Shown: one piece after another, positions 21,762-34,200 of the stretch | How positions within the stretch are numbered: position 1 is the first letter of the stretch | Layout: the number at the start of each line of letters is the position of its first letter | Source: Straminergon stramineum | Lineage: Eukaryota; Streptophyta; Bryopsida; Hypnales; Calliergonaceae | Direction: 5' to 3' | DNA: 64,000 nt | Assembly: GCA_963920665.1 (NCBI GenBank) | Contig: OY987263.1 | Coordinates: 40,955,218 to 41,019,217 of the forward strand | Made by a program: the position numbers and the translations under genes | The notes under the pieces: generated by a model | The model's database searches: none | Told to the model about the DNA's origin: nothing | The model's input: only the letters and a program-made list of their open reading frames with translations

Positions 21762-23625
21762 GTGTCTTCAAATTAAAAAATGAATAAGGTCATTTAACCC
21801 TAAAGCACTTACAAAGCTAAGAAATGGCTAATGAATGACTTCTAGAAAAAATACAAAAACAAATAATGCACTTTTTCATCAAAAAATTTGATAGCTTTTG
21901 GCTAACCACCTTACAAATTGGACCTAAAATTCTCATCCTTCCATGCTGAAAGATTAATCCAAAATCACTTGAGAGGACGGTTTGTGTTTGTTTGATGATT
22001 TTAGAAAGGCCTCAAAGATGGGATACATTCATTTTTCATTCATTTTTTTTGGAGGAATTGGCTAAACTCATTATTATAATATAAGGTGTTGGATGTTCCT
22101 TACTTGTGATATTTTTTGGCTTCCTTGCATGAGAAAATGGCAAATTCATGGATCACCATGGAATATTCTTTAGCATTTCTATGGTTACTTATCTTTATCT
22201 GAATTTTAGTCATAATATTGATAATTTTTCAATTTGAGACCAATAGGTAAAATGAAGCTTATTAAGTCTAGTTTCTACTCCAATTTGAAAATTTGAAATA
22301 TTCTTTAAATTAAAAAATTTATTGCAAATTAAACTTTGGGCCTATCTTCAAAGAATGGTGATTTTCTAATTGTAGAATGATATAATAAAATAATTTGTAC
22401 GAAAATATTCTATACTATAGTTTATAACAAAAAAAATATATTTTAGATTTTTTTAAGTATAATTTTTTATTAATCTAAGTTTTTTTCCCTTCCTACTAAA
22501 AAATTTTTGGTAATTTCCAATTTTCATAAGAAAATCTAGGATTTTTATTTTTAATGACTTATAAATGGAATGTGATTACATTTGTGAAAAATGAATACAA
22601 AAACTTTCATTCATGGTTAGTTGCAAAATGGAAGTCTAGAAAGAGAACAACTTTGAAGTTTGAAAAAAGTGGTTACATACTAGTGCTTTCAAGGTTAGCC
22701 TTGAAAGGACAAGTCTATAACTACAAATTCAAGCCTCCTTATTCTTCACTCTAGTTATTGCCATTTTGCAACTACAAACAAATGAAGGTTTTTTCGAGAG
22801 ATGGAATCACATGTCTACTATGAATCATAAAAATTTTACTTATTTTTGGTGAAAAATTGAAATTATTGTTAATTCATTAAGGTAAAAATGAAGAATATCA
22901 CAACATATTAAACTAAATTTACCAAGTCATTATAAAATTATGAAATAAAAAAACCATGGTCATGGAAACAAAGTTCAAATTGCAATGAAATATTGAATAT
23001 AAATTCTCCTTCAAAAATTTGAATTGGTGTAGAAATAAACTCCATTTCATTATTTGAGTAAAAATTCAAAAAATACCATTTTTATAGCTAAAATTCACAT
23101 CAAGACTATAAATCCAAAAGTAGCAAAAGTACACTACAAAGGTGATCCACAAATTAAGTATTTTCTTCTTTTGATAAATCAATAATACAATAGTGAGGAG
23201 ATATTCATTATTATTCACTCAATATTCACTCGAGCAACTCCCCTTCAAAAAATTGGATGAAATTTTTTTTCATCCTACAACTCTTCCAGAAACCATTCAT
23301 AGGACCTAAATCGTCTACAATATCCTATCACCAAATGAATGTAGTTAGCCGAATAAATTTTAGATTCTTGGATGAATAAGTGCATTATGTGTCTCTAAAG
23401 CTTCTTAAAAAGTTATTCATAGAACACTTTTGGTGTCATTATAGAGTTAAATAATAAAATTGTGCAAAGATATTTGCAAAGAGTCTCTAGTAATGTTTTC
23501 AAATGCAATTAAATTTAGCAGAAGTTCTACTAGGAAATCTTTACAACTAAAGAGAATTTGAACAACACTATGAAAAATTTGAATGTTTCAACACATTTAG
23601 TAGTACTTTTTAGAAACTACAACTA
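21762..23625. other. AT-rich non-coding DNA
   Basis: No gene recognised. A 66-codon frame at 22554-22754 shows no family features. Near-homopolymeric A/T tracts are frequent. Confidence 0.5.
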
Positions 23626-23920
23626 CATTAGATGAGAATGAGCTCCTGCGGAAGACCGCGAGTTCCCACAAGTTCTAAGACTGTGGGAACTCGGCCACAG
23701 CAGCTTGCTGACGTGGTCAGGCGACGACCATGTCGAATAATAATAAAAAAATATTTTTTTGAAAAAAAAAAAATTTAAAATATTTTATTTTTTATTTTTA
23801 AATTTTTAAATTTTTTTAATAATTTTTTAATAATTTTAAATTCTGGCCAGCCCTGGCTGGTTCCCAGCCTTGGGAACTGACCTGAAACGGCCCTCCAGGG
23901 CAGCTGAATCCCATCTAATG
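23626..23920. mobile_element. small inverted-repeat element with GC-rich ends and AT core
   Basis: The outer ends are CATTAGATGAGAATGAGCT and, inverted at the right, CATTAGATGGGATTCAGCT. GC-rich shoulders (23640-23730 and 23845-23900) flank a core of almost pure A/T (23740-23840). No target duplication was fixed with certainty. Confidence 0.65.
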
Positions 23921-23972
23921 TTTGTGAAAATAACATTAGAGGCCATTAGTCTGTAGAATATATAAAGAGAAT

Positions 23973-24893
23973 TTAACCTTTCACCAAAAACTGCCATTTC
24001 TAGTACAAGTATAAAATTTTAGAAAAAATACATTTTTATGCACATGTGATCATAGGATTTTGTAGTGCACTAGTTTGAGAAGATGTGGAAAAAATTTCAA
24101 AAATTTACACTGTAGATTGCAAGATATTAGCGTTTGAATTGACGGAAATCTTTTTTTTGGCCTTGCAAAAAAAATGGGCAGTTGCATTTCAGAAGGTCAC
24201 ATTTGTATGAAAAAATGTCCAAAATGGAGGTGCTTCTTGGGATTCATTATTCAAGGCAAGTTGGCTACATGCTTGAAAAATTTCAGATTATTTGGATTTG
24301 TACAACTTATAGAAAAAAAAGAGCAAGTAGAAAGAAGTAGAGAATGATTCAAAATACTAAATTGTTAACAATTTATTTACTGTATCGAAATGCCAATCCC
24401 AATGGTTGTAATGTTGTAATAAGAAACCTACACTTGCTCTTTTTATTTTTTCCAAAACTATTGGAAATTGAGTTAAATAAACGACTTCAAAGTTTATTTT
24501 AAAGTAGAGATTCCATAACTACCCGCAATTACTTGCAACCTAAAACTACTCATAACTTTCATCTCATTGATTAAAATGGAATGATTCAAAGCTTTCTACT
24601 TATATATAAATCTAGAAAACCAATTTAAAATTTTTATTTTTGAAAAAAGGGAATTAAAATTAAAAAAAACATTGAGTTGTCCGGGCTACCTATTGAGCAT
24701 TGAAAATGACATATCATGCAATAACTTTTTAACCATGTAGTCAAAAGTCATGAAAATTGTCGGGCCTTAAAGCTACTCCTTGGGCACATATTATGTGAAA
24801 ATTTCAATGGAAAAAACAAAAACTCCATTCATAGTGAGCTGCCAAAAATTGCCATATTGCCAAAAAAATGAAGTTTGGGCGTTTAGGGGTTAA
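23973..24893 (+). mobile_element. TTAA-flanked ~930-bp element, copy 1
   Basis: It begins at a TTAA followed by CCTTTCACCAAAAACTGCC and ends with GTTTAGGGG then TTAA. The interior matches copy 2 (24890-25823) and copy 3 (56898-57829), including shared TAGGATTTTGTAGT-like and GAGAATGATTCAAAATACTA segments. The left end is diverged. It abuts copy 2 and shares its boundary TTAA. Confidence 0.7.
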
Positions 24894-25823
24894 CCCCTAA
24901 AATTCTATGACTATGTTTTCACTGAAAATGCTCCAAAACTGACATTTATAGTACAAGTGCCAAATTTAAAAAAAAAAAATTATTTTGACACATGTAACCA
25001 TAGGATCTTGTAGTATATTGACTTGAGAGCATGTGGTAAAAATTTCAGAAATTTTCATTGCATGGATAGCCAAATATAAGCATTTAAATTCACTAAAATC
25101 ATTTTTTGGGCCCTGCAAAAAACAAGGCAGATGCACTTCACAAGCTCACTTTTTTATGAAAAAATGTTCAAAATGGTGGTGCTTTTTTGGATTCTTTTTC
25201 CTAGACAAGTTGGCCACATGCTTGAAAAATTTAGATTACTTGGAATTGTACAACATATAGGAAAAAAAATAGTAAGTAGACTATAGTAGAGAATGATTCA
25301 AAATACTAAATTGTTAAGAATTTAATTATGGAATTGAAAAATGCCAATCCCAATGGTTTCAATTTTAAAATAAACAATCTACATCCTATGATTTTATTTT
25401 TTTTCAAAAATATTGAATATTGAGTAAGATAAAGGACTTTCAAGTTTATTTTAGAGTAGAGAATCCATAATTGCCTGCAAACAAAAAATCCTCATAACTT
25501 TTGATTCCTTGATCAAAATGGAATGATTTAAAGCTTTCCAAGTATGTTGTAACTCTAGAAAACCAATTTCAAATTTTCATTTCTGAAAAAAGTGATTTAA
25601 AAAAATCTGCCCGGACTGCCCATTTATGAAAAAAAGCAACATATAAGGCCATAACTTTTGACTTGTATTTCCAAATGTCATGAAATTTAGTGGATATGAA
25701 AGATATTCCTTGTTCCCACCTCCTACTAAAATTTGGGCCAAAAATATGGAAATCTCCAGCCACATGTATCTGCCCCAAATTGCTATGTAGCCAAAAAATG
25801 CAAGTTGGTCCTTTAGGGGTTAA
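24890..25823 (+). mobile_element. TTAA-flanked ~930-bp element, copy 2
   Basis: It starts TTAACCCCTAAAATTC and ends GGTCCTTTAGGGGTTAA. TIRs beginning CCCCTA next to TTAA fit the piggyBac way of integrating; there is no coding capacity. Frames inside it are short and not conserved between copies. Confidence 0.82.
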
Positions 25824-26800
25824 ACAATAGGCCAAGCCTCTTCGGCTTGGTTTTGAGAGAATCTTTGACAAAGAATGAATTTTGCATTTTTTTAGAATGT
25901 TTTAACCTATTGGACCCACTTCAATAGTGAATATGACTTCCTAAGCACTACATGTAGGTTGCAAAGTCAAAGCACTATTCACTATTCATTTTTGCATACC
26001 ATAACCAATCAAATTTTGGGCAAGCTACAAGACCCTATCCCCTCTTCAAGGAAATTTTGATTCTCACTTGGATTGCCCTCTAGGCAAGGGAATGTTGTTA
26101 TCCTTGAAACACTGAGGGGGCCTTAGAATGGTATTGGAATGACAAAGATTATTCACCAAAATTCAATGGGAATGTTTATCATCCAAATTTCTATTGCCAA
26201 GATTTTTGAGTGGTCTTGAACCATGTTAAGTTCATTTTGGGTCATTTGGGTTATTTTTTTATTTTATGTACAACCTTTGATGCCAGAGATGTAGTTTAAA
26301 TGGATATTAGTGAGGTATATTTTGAATTTTTTTGTCTTTTTTTGCCAACTCTAATGTTACTCTAATAGAATTATCTTTGTTGAATTTCATTTCAACTAAC
26401 AAAATCTAGCTTTCAAAGTCTTCTTTTCTATCCTTTTGAATTTCTAAAAAATTCATAAAACTAAGCATTTTTTGGTAATTAGAAGTTCAACACCTATTAC
26501 CATGGAGTAATGATCTTTTCTACTTTTTGTGGTATTGGTGATTTTCATCCTCATTGATGTTTTTCATTACAAAATATGTATATAAAAAAAAATTTGTTTT
26601 TTTAACACATTTTGTAATTAATATAAATTTTCTTTAGAATATCTTCATAAAAACCATAATTCAAAGTCTCACCAAATTTTATGATAAATTTACAATTTAC
26701 AATTCTTACATTCTTTCATCTACCAAAAATTTGAGGTTGAAATTTTAAGTAAATTTGATGTGCAAAAATTAAGTGTGAATGAAAAGGTAGATTCCATGGT
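25824..26800. other. non-coding DNA
   Basis: No gene or repeat boundary recognised. Confidence 0.4.
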
Positions 26801-27564
26801 AATAGGCCCGGCATTGGGGATAAAGGGTTAAGAGAAAGGGATAGTAAGACTCCACCCGTTCTGCAGTTGCCCCTCCCTGCCTTGGTGTTCGTACCTTCTT
26901 CTGCCAGGAAAGCTTCGCTGTGCGTGGCGAAGTGAGTTAGCGACTCTCCATTTCCACTTGCTGGTGATGCTGTAGCGCAATCCATGGTTGTTTGCGCGTG
27001 AATGTTCGTCTTTGCGGCCCAGGAGCGCCGTTTCTTGTGAATCTTGAACTTGGTCTTTAGTCGAGATACCAACTCGCAATTGCCGTAGCGGAAATCTTCT
27101 CCACGACGGAGGGGGCCCTAGAAATGGAGCAAGGCGGAGGTCAAGGTCCTGGCGCGCACTACGCACGAGGTGTGGCTGCTCAGAGTTATTGCAAACGCGC
27201 TGGGGGAGTGAATTGGTACCGCCCACTTAGCCGCTGCAACAGGTTGCGACTGATGTCTTTTGTGTGCGTGTTTCTTTTTGAGTCTGTTTCCAAACTTGAG
27301 AGCGTGTGCTGTGTATTGTTTGCTGATTTACTCTTACAGATTCCGTTTTGGTCGGGTTTTGTTTGTTTTCGTGTAGTTTTGTTCTACCGACAACCATGGT
27401 GTTCAATCTGAACTGGTGACCTAATTGAGCAAAGCAATATCTGTGAGAGATAGTAGTGGATCAGATCGAGTTGATGAAGCCTGTCAGTCGCTGTTTGTGG
27501 AAGTTTATCACTTAGGGTTAAGATTTGACGAAGCCATAGAGTGGAGCGATTTGCTTTTGGGCAG

Positions 27565-27815
27565 ATGATGCAAGTGTGTCGCTGTGTTGCAAATTTCGGA
27601 ATCGTAGTCGAGTGCCATTGAGTGTTGGGGTTCGAAGAGAAGTGCCGGTTGTCATGGCTATGGCGATGAGACGTCTTGCAACTAATTGAACTTGTTTTCT
27701 AGAATGTTTGGTTTGTTCTTTATAATTAGTGATGGGGTTGGGTGTTAATATACGTCTTTTGTGTGTAAAAATTAGAAATGAGCTAAATAAGGGCTTAGAT
27801 ACGAGTTCATGAGGA
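27565..27815 (+). repeat. direct repeat, copy A
   Basis: It resembles 28695-28960 in the same orientation. Shared landmarks in order are GTGTCGCT, TTGCAAATTTC, TTGGG-TT-GAAGAG, GGGTGTTAA and GAGTTCATGAGG against AACCCGTGAGAG. The copies are diverged but co-linear. Confidence 0.7.
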
Positions 27816-28694
27816 CACTTCCGTTAATTTCAGGTCTTTCTTGGTGCAGTTTACTGAGAGTTCGTTTCGCCGTTGCAAAATGTGTTGGTAGTAAATTTTC
27901 CCAGCAAGAGGAGTCTTGCGTTGCTCTTTGGCGAGAATCTGATTTTGCGTGAACAGTTATCCAGTAACTCGCGAGAAGTGTTTGAGTACTATCAGTCTGT
28001 AGCTTCGTAGAGGACTCTAGCGTTTCTACGTCTTCAGGCTACAGTTTCATTTCCGAATTCAGTGTATCAGTTTTTCCTCAGAATGATTTCGTGCCTTTTA
28101 GAAGTCGAAGTTGAACACGAAATGTCGCCGATGAAATTTCAATCAACAGATTGTTATATTCATGTTCTTCTTCGTTGAGGTGCGATTACCTGACTTGCAC
28201 AATTCCGATGCGGTTTAAGAATTCGCAAGCCTGAATTTCAGTTCATGCTCGGACTCCTGCATGTATTCGAATACAACGTTCGTTCAAATTCTGCAAGCTG
28301 GGGAACTCTGACTTTTGTTCTAATCAAACGAGTCAAGTAATTGCACTTCACCCACTCATGACAAAATAGGATTTTACGAAGGTTTGAAATCCTGCTCGGC
28401 TGGGTTCCATAATTTTCCTTCCGGTCAGGTTACTAATGCGAAGGCTCCCTCTCGGAGCCACCCCGGCGAAATCTCCCCGTAAGTCGGTTAGGCAACCCGT
28501 ACTAGTTACGATTATTTCTAGGGTTTGAGAGAATGAGTCGGTGTAGTCGGAGTTCCTAATGTGGGGACAGAATGGATCGAAGTTGCCACTGAGGATCGAA
28601 ATGGTGCGCAGTTGCGCAAGAGTCGTCTGCAAGGATCCATCTTGGCTTGCGATTTGTAGTCCTGAATTCGTTTCAAGTGCTTTCTTCTCTGACA

Positions 28695-28960
28695 GATTCC
28701 AGGGTGTCGCTCTTGCAAATTTCAGAATGTTTGCGGAATGGCTGGTATATTGTGTTGGGATTTGAAGAGGAGTACTAGTATTTGTGACTGTGACGAAGAA
28801 GGCCCTTCCAACTAAGTGAAATTATGTCCTTCAATGAAGTCAATATTTGACTTGGTTCTTTTTTAGTACTCATTGTTGGGTGTTAACGTGAGTCTTTCTA
28901 TGTGAAGTCAGAAAGGAACTAAATTATGGCCTAGTTGCAAACCCGTGAGAGCATGTCTTC
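28695..28960 (+). repeat. direct repeat, copy B
   Basis: Second copy of the diverged ~260-bp segment, 1.1 kb downstream of copy A. The pair suggests an old local duplication of leader or promoter sequence. Confidence 0.7.
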
Positions 28961-28973
28961 AGGGCCACAATGG

Positions 28974-29071
28974 ATCAGTCTACTCAGTGGCGGTCTGACG
29001 GGTAGAAAATGTGGTGGACCTATCCTCTGCTTGTAGACGTTTCAACGTTTAGACTGATTGAGTAGACTGAT
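28974..29071. repeat. hairpin just after repeat copy B
   Basis: ATCAGTCTACTCA at 28974-28986 is inverted at 29059-29071, giving a 13-bp perfect stem around about 72 nt. It may be a small element remnant. No duplication was seen. Confidence 0.5.
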
Positions 29072-29099
29072 TACTTGACAAAAGAATGCAGCTGCTACA

Positions 29100-31295
29100 G
29101 GGATGCGGTTATTCCAAAGTGCCTGAAGGTTGTGTTTATTATGCTACTATATAGTGTCCCATGACCAACATCTCTTGAATTTGAAATTGATGGAACCAAA
29201 AGGATGCAAAGGACTTGATTTTGGAGTATGAAACATAGGTGTAGGGAGTGGACTCAATGTTTCATTTGGTGACCTCATTTGCAGAGAAGCCTAGCGGAGT
29301 GATGAGATAATGAAACTATGGAGATGCACTTGGTTTCCTTGTCATTGTAATTGTTGGATGTCCTCCTAAGCACTTAGTGTCCCAATTGTGCTCATTGTCC
29401 AATGAACCTCATAAGTGTAGAACATATCATGGCTTGAGTTATGAATTTTGTTCACATTAGAAAACCTTGTTGTTATAGTTGTTATGGTCTATCTACGCTT
29501 ATAGTTTTGGTGTGACTTATGAGTTTGTTGTGGTATATTTTGATGAATTGAGTTATTCTTGACCGTGTCTTGAGGAGGATAGGGTCATAGGTATTGGTAT
29601 GCTCAATTGGGCTTGTTTGAATTTTATTTTAGGTTGATTTGTAAATCGATTTGGTGTATCATTTGGGGTTTGGAGGATGGTTAGGGGATTTTAAGTGGAA
29701 GTGGACTATTGGATATCTAGGAAGTTAAATATTCACTTGAGTTGAAACTTTTGAAATAAAGATGAATATGTTTAAAGCAATAGACCTAGAAGTCCCATTG
29801 CAAAGACATTGGTGTTTGAGGTCTAATGAGTATGCACTTGTCTTGGTGTCAATTGACTATTACAGCATAACTAGAGGCAAATAACATCTTTGAATTGAAT
29901 TGGCAAAAGGATGCACTCCAAGGACATGTTTGAAGTTTGTGGAGAGTATGTCAAACTTTCCTTGCTTGTATTGAGGTTTTTGAGTATGTAGGAAAGGTGA
30001 TGATTGGAATGGTTATCTTGATTTAATAGGGTTTATATCTTCAAAACTTACTTCATTTGATGTCTAACTTGCAATAATGCATATGACCCTTTTGGTAATT
30101 TTATTAAATTTAAGTCAAAAAATGAGATAGTTTAAGGGTCCAATGAATTTTTGAAGGCATTTAGGATATAGTTCATTGTTCATTCTATTTCTGTTTTGTT
30201 TGATATTTACAACAGTTCCAACTTAGGCAAAGTTTTATACAATTTTACTTATACACATGCTCTCTCCTTATTATCAGGATCTTCATTGCTATCAATTACA
30301 ACTTGGTGAAAGCAATAGTTGAGAGTATGATTTGAACAATAATCTCTATTTTCAAATGGTGCGTTCTCTTTAAACCCAATTTGTATATAAGATTGTGGAA
30401 ACCACTATTGTTAAATGATTTCTTAATGAAATAATGTTCCTTTTGTACAAATATTTTAATTCTTAATTGGACAATTTTAGAGTAACAAGTAGTATCATTG
30501 CTCTTGTAGTTGAGACTCCTAAGAAGAATTGGCTTGTTTTGAGACCATTCAAACAAAAACACTTTCTTGTTCATATAGGCATGTCTTACATCTCAAAATT
30601 AGGTGCCCTTGTTGATGTTGTTCACTTATGAAAGATTGTCCATTAAGATTACTCCCAAATAATCTACAACCTACGAACAATTGAGTAACACATTCTTAGA
30701 CATTGAATGTTTTGCAATTGATTTCTATTGCCATTATTCATGACATTGTTCCAATCACAACTTTGCTTCATCTTTTGGTTGTTGGTCTAATTTTTTTATA
30801 CCAAAGTGTTCACAAATGAAGAGGTCAATCTTCTCAAGCAACCCATCATGTGTGCTATTTATTAAACCATAGTTTAAATTATGTTTATAAACACCTTTCA
30901 TTTTGCTTCGATGATGATTTGTGTTGAATGTCTTAGAAAAGAAATAGATAGTGGGAGTCCATTGCTTGTACTACATGAGTATTGTGTGGTACCATTTTTA
31001 GCCAAGGATGTGATGAATAACATGCTTGCAGGAATGCAATCAAGATAATGATAATTCAATGGCAAATTATTTAGATGGTGATGCAATGCTTAGGTGATGG
31101 CCTAAACTTCTTGAAATTTGTCTTCTCAAAGTAGTGTTGGGGACTATGGCGTGTTTGGACCTTGATACATGCAAGCATTGTTGATTACTCTTCATATTGT
31201 ACATCTCATCTTTGGTTTTACTTTTGAATAATGGTGTTGTATTTTTCTATCTACACTTGTCCCTTTGTATTTTGAAAGATCTTATCATGATATAG
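29100..31295. other. non-coding DNA, probably intron or upstream region of the receptor gene
   Basis: AT-rich, no convincing frame. It ends in CATGATATAG at 31295, a splice acceptor for the TIR exon. Any first exon with the start codon should lie here or further upstream, but could not be singled out. Confidence 0.45.
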
Positions 31296-34200
31296 GTGTT
31301 CCAATGAAAGTTCAAGCATTGATCCTGTCTTGGAGCCCAAACACAAGATCTTTTTAAGCCATAGTGGAGCTCAAAAGGAGTTTGTGGAACACCTTTGCAA
31401 GGCCTTGGAAGACCGGTGGCACTATCCTTTTTTTGATCGTCGCCCTGAAAGCTTACCAAAGGGGGAAAGATTTCCAGAGTTGATCATTCAAGCTGCAAAG
31501 CAATGTGACATGTTGATTGTAGTGGTCTCCAATGAGTATTTTATGTCGAAGTGGCCCATGATCGAATTAAATGCTTTTGTAAAAGCTCATCAATTGAACC
31601 ATAAGGCAAAATGTCCAAAGGGTGGACCTAAGATTTTGCCTCTCTTCTATGGTCTTTCCGTAAGTGAATTGGAGGATGAGGCTTTGCAGAAGAAATGGTT
31701 TGTGAATTTTGAAGAATTGGCCAGGGATGATCCCAAGGAGAGAATTGTAGTGAGTGAATGGAAGTATGCATTGGATGTTTTGAGGTCCTTCAATGGTTTG
31801 GAGTACAACAAGCAAATGAGGGAGATTGTGGCTTATGAAGATGAGATTGTGAACCATGTTTGCAAGTCCATTTTTCCAGATTTGAAGTGGGATGATTCAC
31901 ATGTTCAAGGCAAATCTAATATTTGTAAGGTAATGTCCTTGAGTACCTCTAATTCTATTCTACTATCTTCCTTGTTGTTGGTTTTGCAAATAAGATTGGA
32001 GGCATAGATTATTTTGAAATCTAATTGCTTTCTTGACAAGATTATAGTTTTATATTGAGTGAATTTGACCAACTACGTGAAGTTCTCTATTTTGCTATGT
32101 TAGAGTTACTGGAATTTAAACCTTTTCTAGTATGTTGCATTGGTGGTATCTATAGGGTATTGTTGTGAAGATTGGAAGCATCAAAGTGTCAAAGAAATAC
32201 CACATCAAAGTGGTAGGTATCCATGGAGTGGGTGGTATTGGCAAGACTACAACTTGCAAGACATTGTCAAATGAATTGTTGAGGGAATATGAAGGGCGGG
32301 TGTGCCATCTTGAATTCCAAAGTGTTCCTTCAAAAGACCCCATTGAGGTCCTTCGAAAAGCATTGGTAGACTTGACAAGGAAAAGCAAGGAAGTCATTCA
32401 AAACTTGAATGGAGGAGAGGTGTGGTTTTCTAAATGGAGTCAAATTATAGTAGAAATTTTGATGTAGAATTATGGTCTTGATAGTTTGATGATTGTATTG
32501 TAACAAATAGGTGGACACTTTTGTTTACTTTGATATCTCCTTATTTGAGAAGTTTATGTCAAGGTTTTGCACTATTGAAGGTGATCTTTATGCATTGACA
32601 TGTTCAAAATAGTGTATTAAGATATAACATACATGTTGAACATTTAACTAATGGTATTGATATTGAATTCATTTTGAGTTCAATTGAGATAGCTTACATT
32701 TTTCTTTCTTAAATGTGAGCAGTGCAAATATGCTTTGTATATGAGTCTCTCGAAGCAAAAAGTCTTTTTGGCTATCGACAATGTCTCAGACAACCATGAA
32801 TCAATGAAGTGTGCAAAGATGCTTTTGGAAGCTCCTTATCATAAAGAGAGTTTGGTGGTTATGACTGCTCGCTCTAAAAGTATTCTTGAGTGCTTGGGGA
32901 TAGATGGAGATGCATGTGTTGAGATGCCAGAGCTTGAAGAAGTGGATGCAATGAAATTGTTCTTGCACCATGCTGCACATGGGAAGGAATTTATTGGAGA
33001 TGAAGATAAGGGTCACATATTGAAGTGCATCCAAAGGTGTTATTTTTCCAAGGGAGATGGACTCGGTCACCATTATCATCCTTTGGCTTTGGAAGTTTTG
33101 GGTTTGCAACTAGGTTACCATGGAGAGAATCCTTTGGAATGGGTGAAGAATTTACCAAGGATTAGAACCTTTAGTTATTTATCAAGGACAAATCCTGTCT
33201 TTGACATTTTGAGGAGCAATTTCGATTTGCTACCATCAAGTGAACAAAATCTATTTATGGATGTGGGATTTTTTGTCCAACTTTATGCAGAGTTTTTTGA
33301 AACCTCAAGTATCCAATGGTTGTGCAATGTACACAAGGAAGACGAAGATGAAATTATGCATCGGGTACTCTATTTGCATTTATCTTTTTCAAATTTTGTA
33401 TACTATGCTTTCCATTTCTAGTCATTTTTATTGTTTCACCTCTTATTTGTAGTTGTCATTAGTAAAGAATGATGACCATCTTCATCATTTTTGAATGAAC
33501 AAATCCTCTTGGAATTTATTCTTACTCAAGTTTAAGAATTTGAAATAGGGAAGAAGAGATTCAAAGATTAGAAGTTCATAATGAGTTGTTCAACTTTGAA
33601 AGTTGCTTATGAGTCCAAATTATAGCTGCATTACAAAGTCAAATGTACATGTAGGTTGAAAGTCCTTTGAAGTTATGGAACTCTTTCCAAGTACATCTTT
33701 TGTAAGAGAAGGTAAATTGAATGAGATAGAGTGTGAAAACTATAAATTGATTCATTTGGTTAGAGTTTTGATTTCAATCTTTTGTGATGGATTTAAAGGA
33801 TGTTCTAGTCATGTAAGCAAAGTATTTCCTAGTCTATTGAACATATCATTATGCACTTAGTTTTCTTATGTAGTGTTGGGTGAATAGTATATCTTACAGA
33901 ATTATTTATGTTGGTGTTGGGTTGGTAGTTGGAGAATTTGAAACGGAAAGGCTTACTACAAGATGTGGATTTGAGAAGCGGAGAAATTAGCATGCACGAT
34001 TTATATTTTGAGTTCGTTGAATTGGAAGTTAAAGGATCTTTCAACGAGATAAGAGACTTAAGTGAGCGAAAGTGGGTGTATGTGGACAATGGTGATTTCA
34101 CAGAGCTTGAAAGGACACCGGAGGGTAGATGTTGGCCAAAATTGACACGCCTTGCTATTGAACAATCCTATTCAGCTGCAGAGAAGCAATGTCAAGTTAT

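Larger units (their letters stand above)
26800..29100 (+). promoter_or_regulatory. GC-richer block, possible leader region upstream of the receptor gene
   Basis: Composition rises above the surroundings between about 26.8 and 29.1 kb. Frames occur on both strands (for example 26828-27226, minus, 132 codons) but none resembles a known protein, and opposite-strand frames overlap, as expected for GC-rich untranslated DNA. The block is 2.2 kb upstream of the TIR-NBS-LRR coding exons on the same side and holds a duplicated ~260-bp segment. A role as promoter and first exon is inferred. An independent small gene cannot be excluded. Confidence 0.35.

Noticed and set aside
26828..27226. 132-codon minus-strand frame in the GC-rich block
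   Set aside because: It overlaps other frames on both strands, has no domain, and GC-rich DNA gives chance frames. Kept only as part of a possible leader.
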